Positions 7,009 to 10,975 of a stretch of DNA of 10,975 nucleotides are shown one piece after another. The DNA comes from an uncultured Pseudorhodobacter sp. Lineage in GTDB: Bacteria; Pseudomonadota; Alphaproteobacteria; Rhodobacterales; Rhodobacteraceae. Position 1 is the first letter of the stretch. Every line of letters starts with the position of its first letter. The translations under genes were made by a program, and so were the position numbers. Below the pieces are notes generated by a model. That model was not told the origin of the DNA and searched no databases. It saw only the letters and a list, made by a program, of their open reading frames with translations. The stretch is from the NCBI GenBank assembly GCA_945952425.1, contig CAMFIX010000056.1:1-10975 (forward strand), read 5' to 3'.

Positions 7009-7579
7009 GGCCGAGGTCTTTCAGATCCTGGTAACGGTCGCCGATGCGGTGATGCGGGCGCCCGCCGATGGAGGCGCCGAGCGCCACGACGATCTCGTCG
7101 GCGGCGGGGGCATCGGGCAAAGCGAACTGGATGGTCAGGTAATGCGAACGGCGGCCCTCGTCGTTCTTGTCCATCAGCGGGATCATGATGGGGCAGTTGG
7201 CCGGGCCGCGGGTGTTGGTGAAGGCCAGGTAGGTCTTGGCGCCCACGGCCTGGCGATAGTGGTTGCCGAAGCGCAAGGTGTGGATCAGCGCCGAGGCATG
7301 TTCGACCTCGCCCTCCAGCCCGACGACGGCGGCCTTGCCATAGCCTTCGACCTTGTCGCCCCCGCCGGCAGCCTCGAGGATCATGGCGGTCAGCGTCTCG
7401 CCCAGGATCGGGGCCACGGCATGGATTTCGGGCTTCAGGTTCTCGACGAAGCCCTGGCCCGCCCAGGGGTTCTTCAGCACGGCGGCGGCCGCGATCAGCT
7501 TCAGCGGGCGGGGGGCAGCCTTGCCGCCCTCGACCAGGGTGGTTTCGATCTGCAGATAGGTCTTGCGGATGAGGGTCAT
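6980..7579 (-). CDS. AA_synth (DUF1185, PF06684) family protein
   Basis: A 199-residue soluble protein with the features of the 'amino acid synthesis' family. That name rests on weak evidence; published structural work on the family reported a chorismate-mutase-like (BCM) fold and suggested a role in amino-acid metabolism. Recognisable parts are VLKNPWAGQG (34-43), the central GYGKAAVVGLEGEVEHA (79-95) and the C-terminal RPHHRIGDRYQDL (174-186). GGAG lies 7 bases before the ATG at 7579. It is the first gene of the minus-strand operon, transcribed from the promoter with the GntR-type palindrome, and overlaps the hydrolase-reductase gene by 29 bases. In this context it may be an enzyme acting on a ring or ring-opened amide, but no catalytic assignment can be made. 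Confidence 0.85.
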   Translation of the reverse strand: MTLIRKTYLQIETTLVEGGKAAPRPLKLIAAAAVLKNPWAGQGFVENLKPEIHAVAPILGETLTAMILEAAGGGDKVEGYGKAAVVGLEGEVEHASALIHTLRFGNHYRQAVGAKTYLAFTNTRGPANCPIMIPLMDKNDEGRRSHYLTIQFALPDAPAADEIVVALGASIGGRPHHRIGDRYQDLKDLGHDVQNPAGV

Positions 7580-7602
7580 GGGAATCTCCGTCTGTCTTGG
7601 CA

Positions 7603-7632
7603 AGTATGGTATACCATAAGATGGAATGTCAA
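7603..7632 (-). promoter_or_regulatory. Promoter of the catabolic operon
   Basis: On the minus strand a perfect -35 TTGACA (7632-7627) is followed after 18 bases by CATACT (7608-7603), which keeps the important second A and last T of the -10 consensus. Transcription would start near 7596, shortly before the AA_synth gene. The 14-bp palindrome at 7605-7618 covers the spacer and most of the -10, as expected for a repressed promoter. Confidence 0.6.
7605..7618. promoter_or_regulatory. Palindromic operator, likely GntR/FCD binding site
   Basis: TATGGTATACCATA is a perfect 14-bp palindrome in the 90-base gap between divergent AA_synth and gntR-type genes. Short palindromes of the TGGTATACCA kind are usual operators of FadR/VanR-type GntR regulators. 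It overlaps the minus-strand promoter, so binding would block polymerase. Regulation of its own gene is also likely because the gap is shared. Confidence 0.7.
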
Positions 7633-7669
7633 CATTGATCTTCCTGCGGCGATGGGATAGGGTCGGGGG

Positions 7670-8320
7670 ATGGACACCAAACACGCCCACGACCTGAAGA
7701 TCGAAACCCCGGCGCGGCTGCGCGATGTGGTGCTGGAGCGGCTGCGCGGCGCCATCGTCGCAGGGCGCTTTGCCAGCGGCGAGCGGCTGGTGGAGCGGTC
7801 CTTGTGCGACCTTCTGGGCGTTTCCCGCTCGGTGGTGCGCGAGGTGATCCGCATCCTGGAGGCCGAGGGTCTGGTGGAAGAGGGCACGCGCGGGCCGATG
7901 GTGGCGCGGCTCGACTGGGGTCAGGCGCGGCAGATCTACGACATCAGGCTGATGCTGGAGGCGGCGGCCGCCGCCGAGGCGGCGCGGCGGGCCGATGGCG
8001 CAGTGGTGGCCGAGCTGCGGGCCGCGCTGGAGGGGATCGGGGGCGAGCAGGCCCTTGCCGCGACCCGGCGGTTTTACGAGGTGATCTTCCAAGCCGCGGG
8101 CCATGACATCGCCTGGGAAATCGTCAGCCGCCTGAACGGCCGGATCAGCCGCTTGCGGGCGCTGACTTTGGCGGCGCAGGATCGCAAGGTCTCGGGGCTG
8201 GCACGGATGACGCGGATCGCAGAGGCGATCGCGGCGGGGGATGATGCGGGCGCGGCCGAGGCGGTGCGCGCGCATCTGACCGAGGCCGCCGGGATCGCGG
8301 AACGGATACTGGAGGGATGA
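7670..8320 (+). CDS. GntR family regulator, FCD (FadR/VanR) subfamily
   Basis: A 216-residue DNA-binding regulator. Residues about 15-80 are the GntR winged helix (LRDVVLERLRGAIVAGRF; LCDLLGVSRSVVREVIRILE), and about 85-210 the helical FCD effector domain. In many FCD domains a metal is held by one Asp/Asn and three His. Here D91 and H202 remain, but the FH position is FY (Y136) and the usual His before the last helix appears to be T181, so metal binding is doubtful. It is divergent from the catabolic operon and very probably represses it through the palindrome at 7605-7618, with the pathway substrate or an intermediate as inducer. The ribosome site is weak (GGGTCGGGGG). It overlaps the DUF1330 gene by four bases. 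Confidence 0.92.
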   Translation: MDTKHAHDLKIETPARLRDVVLERLRGAIVAGRFASGERLVERSLCDLLGVSRSVVREVIRILEAEGLVEEGTRGPMVARLDWGQARQIYDIRLMLEAAAAAEAARRADGAVVAELRAALEGIGGEQALAATRRFYEVIFQAAGHDIAWEIVSRLNGRISRLRALTLAAQDRKVSGLARMTRIAEAIAAGDDAGAAEAVRAHLTEAAGIAERILEG

Positions 8321-8601
8321 TGGCGGCCTATTGGATTGCCCATGTGACGGTGACCGACCCCGAGGCCTACAAGGGCTATCAGGCGCTGGCGCCTGCAGCT
8401 TTCGCCGCGCATGGGGCGAAGTTCCTCGCGCGGGGCGAGGGGGTGGTGCTGGAGGGGCCCGAGGCGCCGCGCCACGTGGTCATCGAATTCCCGACGATGG
8501 AGGCCGCGCGGGCCTGTTACGACAGCGCCGAATACCAGGCGGCCCGGGCCTTGCGGATGGGTGCCGCCGAAGTGTCGGTGGTTCTGGTCCCCGGCGTTTG
8601 A
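8317..8601 (+). CDS. DUF1330 family protein
   Basis: A 94-residue protein of the DUF1330 family, expected to form a dimeric alpha/beta (ferredoxin-like) barrel. Typical elements are YWIAHVTVTDPEAYKGY near the N-terminus, HVVIEFPTMEAA and the motif CYDSAEYQAARALR. No catalytic role is established for the family. The start overlaps the stop of the GntR gene as ATGA; a second ATG three bases later (8320) is equally possible and lies at a slightly better distance from GGAGGG (8311-8316). It is co-transcribed with the regulator and so belongs to the same locus, perhaps acting on a small pathway intermediate. That role is inferred from position only. Confidence 0.85.
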   Translation: MMAAYWIAHVTVTDPEAYKGYQALAPAAFAAHGAKFLARGEGVVLEGPEAPRHVVIEFPTMEAARACYDSAEYQAARALRMGAAEVSVVLVPGV

Positions 8602-8602
8602 C

Positions 8603-8633
8603 GCCTAAAAATTTTCGGCGAAAATTTTTAGGC
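8603..8633. terminator. Bidirectional terminator palindrome
   Basis: A perfect 15-bp inverted repeat (8603-8617 and 8619-8633, around G8618) with A5T4/A4T5 runs inside the arms. It sits between the convergent DUF1330 gene (ends 8601) and the GlxA-type regulator gene (ends 8641). Because each strand presents a T-run at the 3' side of the stem, it can end transcription from both sides. Confidence 0.8.
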
Positions 8634-8640
8634 CCCCCCG

Positions 8641-9600
8641 TCAGCGCAGGGCGCTCGGCGGCTGGCCGTAGCGCAGCTTGAAGGCCCGCGACAGCGCCGA
8701 GGGGCTGGAAAACCCCGTTCTGAGGGCGATTTCGGTCAGCGGGTGGCGCGTGTCGGTCAGCATCCTTCGGGCGGCCTGCAGGCGCAAGGACAGCGCATGG
8801 GCCGCCGGGGTGGTCTGCAGGGCCTGGGCGAACAGCGTCTCCAGCCGCCGGGGCGAGAGGCCCACGGCCTTCGCCGTCTGGGCGGCGGGCTCGGGCGTTT
8901 CGACCCGCGCTTCCATCCGGGCGATGGCTTGGGCGACCCTTGGGTCCAGCAGGGCCGGGGCAGGGGGAGAGACCTGGGGCTCGTGCCCCGGGCGCGGCGT
9001 GGTCAGAAAGCTCTGCGCCACCTGCCGGGCCAGGGCGGGCCCGTGGCGGCTGGCGATCAGGTGCAGCATCAGGTCGGCCGCCGGGGCCGCCCCTCCGGCG
9101 GTAAAGCGGTTGCGGTCGATGACCCAGCGGTCGGGGGCCAGGTCGATCTGCGGAAAGGCGGCGCCGAGATCCTCCAGATCCTCCCAATGCACCGTCGCCC
9201 GGTAGCCGTTCAGAAGGCCCGCCCGCGCCAGCACCCAGGGCCCCGCGTCGATCCCCCCCACGGCGGCAAAGCGCGGGGCCAGCCGCGCAAGCTCGCGGAC
9301 CAGGGCGGGCGTCGCGACCTCGGCCTGGCGAAAGCCCACGATGGCGATCAGCGCATCCGCCCCCTCCGCCGCCGCAAGCGGCCCATGCGAGGGCAGCTCC
9401 AGCCCGCAGGTCAGGGGCGCGGCCCGCCCGTCCGGCGTCACGACCCGCCAGCGATAGGCCTCGGCGCCCAGGTGCCGGTTGGCGGACCGCAAAGGGTCCA
9501 GCGTCGAGGCCACCTCCAGGATCGAGGCCTGGGGCAGGACCAGCAGGGCCAGCGTCAGCGGCTTTTGCGACGGGGTGAAGAGGGTTGCGGGATTTGACAT
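8641..9600 (-). CDS. GlxA/CdhR-type AraC family transcriptional regulator
   Basis: A 319-residue regulator with an N-terminal DJ-1/PfpI-like domain (about 15-190) and a C-terminal AraC DNA-binding domain (about 220-315). The two helix-turn-helix units are near 238-261 (TAKAVGLSPRRLETLF) and 288-312 (LTEIALRTGFSSPSALSRAF). At the nucleophile elbow of the first domain the sequence is GGIDAGPWVLARAGLL, with D118 where active DJ-1 proteins have cysteine, so this domain should sense a ligand rather than catalyse. Regulators of this kind (CdhR, GbdR) respond to carnitine or betaine in pseudomonads. The ATG at 9600 lacks a clear ribosome site but starts the conserved fold at the right length; the open frame extends far upstream only as a shadow of the BKACE gene. 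Confidence 0.9.
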   Translation of the reverse strand: MSNPATLFTPSQKPLTLALLVLPQASILEVASTLDPLRSANRHLGAEAYRWRVVTPDGRAAPLTCGLELPSHGPLAAAEGADALIAIVGFRQAEVATPALVRELARLAPRFAAVGGIDAGPWVLARAGLLNGYRATVHWEDLEDLGAAFPQIDLAPDRWVIDRNRFTAGGAAPAADLMLHLIASRHGPALARQVAQSFLTTPRPGHEPQVSPPAPALLDPRVAQAIARMEARVETPEPAAQTAKAVGLSPRRLETLFAQALQTTPAAHALSLRLQAARRMLTDTRHPLTEIALRTGFSSPSALSRAFKLRYGQPPSALR

Positions 9601-9669
9601 GGGAATTTCGTAAATCGTCAAGCGCGGCGCTGCAAGCGGGTTATGCTGGGCGCCAAAGGGAGTTTCACC
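9601..9669. promoter_or_regulatory. Divergent control region between GlxA-type regulator and BKACE genes
   Basis: This 69-base gap must hold the promoters of both genes. CAAGCG occurs twice in direct orientation (9619-9624, 9633-9638; 14-base period), ahead of a -10-like TATGCT (9642-9647) for the plus strand. No good -35 accompanies it, which fits an activator-dependent promoter. AAAGGGAG (9655-9662) is the BKACE ribosome site. The operator assignment is tentative. Confidence 0.35.
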
Positions 9670-10584
9670 ATGCCGCTGACCATGAATCGCGAAGTCTTCA
9701 TCACCTGTGCCGTGACCGGATCGGGCGGCACGCAGGACCGCAGCCCCCATGTCCCCCGCTCGCCCCAGCAGATCGCCGACAGCGCCATCGCGGCGGCCAA
9801 GGCGGGCGCGGCGGTGGTGCATTGCCACGTCCGCGACCCCGAGACCGGCAAGCCCTCGCGCGATGGCCGCCTCTACCGCGAGGTGACCGAGCGCATCCGC
9901 GATTCGGGCACCGATGTCGTCCTGAACCTGACGGCGGGCATGGGCGGCGACATCTATTTCGAGGGCACCGAGGATATGGGCCGCATCGGCCCGCGCTCCG
10001 ACATGGCGGGGGCGACCGAGCGCGTGGCGCATGTGGTCGAATGCCGGCCCGAGATCTGCACGCTCGACTGCGGCACGATGAACTTCAACGAGGCCGATTA
10101 CGTGATGGTCAACACGCCGGGGATGCTGCGCGACATGGCCACGCGGATGACGGCGGCGGGCGTGCGCATCGAGATCGAGGCTTTCGACACCGGCCATCTC
10201 TGGCTGGCCAAGCAGCTGGCCTCCGAGGGCGTGATCCCCGACCCGGTCCTGGTGCAGCTTTGCATGGGCGTTCCGTGGGGCGCGCCGGACGACCTGCACA
10301 CCTTCATGGCGATGGTGGCGAATGTGCCGTCTTCGTGGACCTTCAGCGCCTTTGCGCTGGGCCGCAACCAGATGCCTTACGTCGCGGCGGCGGTGCTGGC
10401 GGGCGGCAATGTGCGGGTGGGGCTGGAGGACAATCTCTGGCTGGACAAGGGGGTGCTCGCCACCAACGCCCAGCTGGTCGAGCGCGCGGTGACGGTGATC
10501 TCGAACCTCGGCGCCCGGGTGATCACGCCTGCCGAGGTGCGCGCCAAGCTGAAGCTGGAAAAGCGGGCGCCCTTGCCGAAATGA
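9670..10584 (+). CDS. BKACE family beta-keto acid cleavage enzyme (DUF849)
   Basis: A 304-residue zinc-dependent TIM-barrel enzyme. BKACE enzymes condense a beta-keto acid with acetyl-CoA and yield acetoacetate plus a new CoA ester; 3-keto-5-aminohexanoate cleavage enzyme (Kce) is the founder. The zinc ligands H51 and H53 (VVHCHVRDPETG) and E253 (VGLEDNLW) are present, with LNLTAGMGGD (85-94) and the substrate-loop stretch ECRPEICTLDCGTMNF (124-139). The start at 9670 is fixed by AAAGGGAG 7 bases ahead; the ATG at 9643 has no such site. Divergent from a GlxA/CdhR-like regulator, it may be the dehydrocarnitine cleavage enzyme of carnitine catabolism, but other beta-keto acids remain possible. 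It overlaps the next gene by four bases (ATGA). Confidence 0.92.
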   Translation: MPLTMNREVFITCAVTGSGGTQDRSPHVPRSPQQIADSAIAAAKAGAAVVHCHVRDPETGKPSRDGRLYREVTERIRDSGTDVVLNLTAGMGGDIYFEGTEDMGRIGPRSDMAGATERVAHVVECRPEICTLDCGTMNFNEADYVMVNTPGMLRDMATRMTAAGVRIEIEAFDTGHLWLAKQLASEGVIPDPVLVQLCMGVPWGAPDDLHTFMAMVANVPSSWTFSAFALGRNQMPYVAAAVLAGGNVRVGLEDNLWLDKGVLATNAQLVERAVTVISNLGARVITPAEVRAKLKLEKRAPLPK

Positions 10585-10970
10585 GGGCGGCACTGGTCCT
10601 TTGGGGCGTGTTTCTGACCGGGGCCGCCTGGGCCGATGCGGTCTGGGTCACCCCGGCGGGGCATCCCGTGGCGGCCTGCACTGCCTACCGGCCGGTGGCG
10701 CAGGGGCCGAAGCTCTGCTTCGCCCGGCCGCTGACGCAGGAGGCCGCCGATCTGGCCGCCTGTGCCTCCGAGGGCGGCACGGCGCGGATGTCGGACAGCA
10801 TGAAGCCCGCTTTCGTCTGCGGCTATCCGCGGCTGGATGCGGGCAAGGCCTGCAAGGTCTCGACCGACTGCGAGCTGGCCTGCGATGCGTTGACCCATGA
10901 ATGCCGGGCCTTCTCGGGCATGGGGCAGGTTCTGGACGCGGCCGGGCGCAGCGTCCAGGTGGTGAATTGA
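10581..10970 (+). CDS. Exported small cysteine-rich protein of unknown function
   Basis: A 129-residue protein I do not recognise as a named family. Residues 1-18 form a short signal peptide with hydrophobic core ALVLWGVFLTGAAWA and a probable cut after AWA, so it should be periplasmic. The mature part has eight cysteines (33, 46, 61, 80, 91, 97, 101, 108), enough for four disulfides, and the last four follow the spacing C-x5-C-x3-C-x6-C. No heme CxxCH and no lipobox is seen. It starts in an ATGA overlap with the BKACE stop codon, so it is translated together with a cytoplasmic catabolic enzyme. Its role in that pathway is unknown; substrate binding in the periplasm is one possibility. Confidence 0.8.
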   Translation: MRAALVLWGVFLTGAAWADAVWVTPAGHPVAACTAYRPVAQGPKLCFARPLTQEAADLAACASEGGTARMSDSMKPAFVCGYPRLDAGKACKVSTDCELACDALTHECRAFSGMGQVLDAAGRSVQVVN

Positions 10971-10975
10971 GCGGG

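Noticed and set aside
9585..10580. Extension of the Cys-rich protein frame upstream through the BKACE gene
   Set aside because: It is an out-of-frame shadow of BKACE. The signal peptide beginning at 10581 marks the real start.
9601..10593. Upstream extension of the GlxA-type regulator frame to a 650-codon protein
   Set aside because: The extra part is antisense to BKACE, has low-complexity His/Arg/Ala composition and no domain; the regulator fold begins at 9600.

Overview
The window looks like a piece of a GC-rich alphaproteobacterial chromosome, most likely Rhodobacteraceae (Paracoccus/Rhodobacter type). I infer this from the tRNA-Ser / rplU / rpmA / GNAT / GNAT order, the long C-terminal tail on L21, TTGAC-type promoters, and the GC-rich codon use with many long shadow ORFs. 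The assignment rests on remembered gene order and protein character, not on a search.

Layout. Positions 1-339 hold no gene I can support. A tRNA-Ser(CGA) lies on the minus strand (340-429). A roughly 415-base stretch follows, with a tRNA promoter, a 21-base direct repeat and the rplU promoter and leader. Then come rplU and rpmA on the plus strand, ending at a strong intrinsic terminator, and two overlapping GNAT acetyltransferase genes. Here the usual neighbour obgE is not found; an 83-base imperfect inverted repeat marks the join to unrelated catabolic genes.

The central block (2762-8601) is a divergent catabolic locus. On the minus strand, in transcription order, it has an AA_synth (DUF1185) family protein, one reading frame joining an alpha/beta hydrolase to a flavin reductase with a C-terminal Nudix-like domain, a luciferase-like (LLM) flavin monooxygenase and an aldehyde dehydrogenase. 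The first three overlap and the fourth follows after 51 bases. On the plus strand are a GntR/FCD regulator and a small DUF1330 protein. A perfect 14-bp palindrome sits on the minus-strand promoter in the divergent gap and is the likely GntR operator. Together these genes suggest an inducible pathway: a two-component flavin monooxygenase opens or oxygenates a ring, a hydrolase (and perhaps AA_synth) cleaves the product, and the dehydrogenase oxidises the resulting aldehyde. The set resembles the Arthrobacter pyridine (pyr) pathway in enzyme types, but the substrate cannot be read from sequence.

The last block (8641-10970) is a second module: a GlxA/CdhR-type AraC regulator on the minus strand, divergent from a BKACE (DUF849) beta-keto acid cleavage enzyme on the plus strand. 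A small exported protein with eight cysteines overlaps the BKACE gene by four bases. This arrangement recalls carnitine catabolism loci; the decisive partner (carnitine dehydrogenase) would lie beyond the window. The two modules are separated by a perfect 15-bp palindromic bidirectional terminator.
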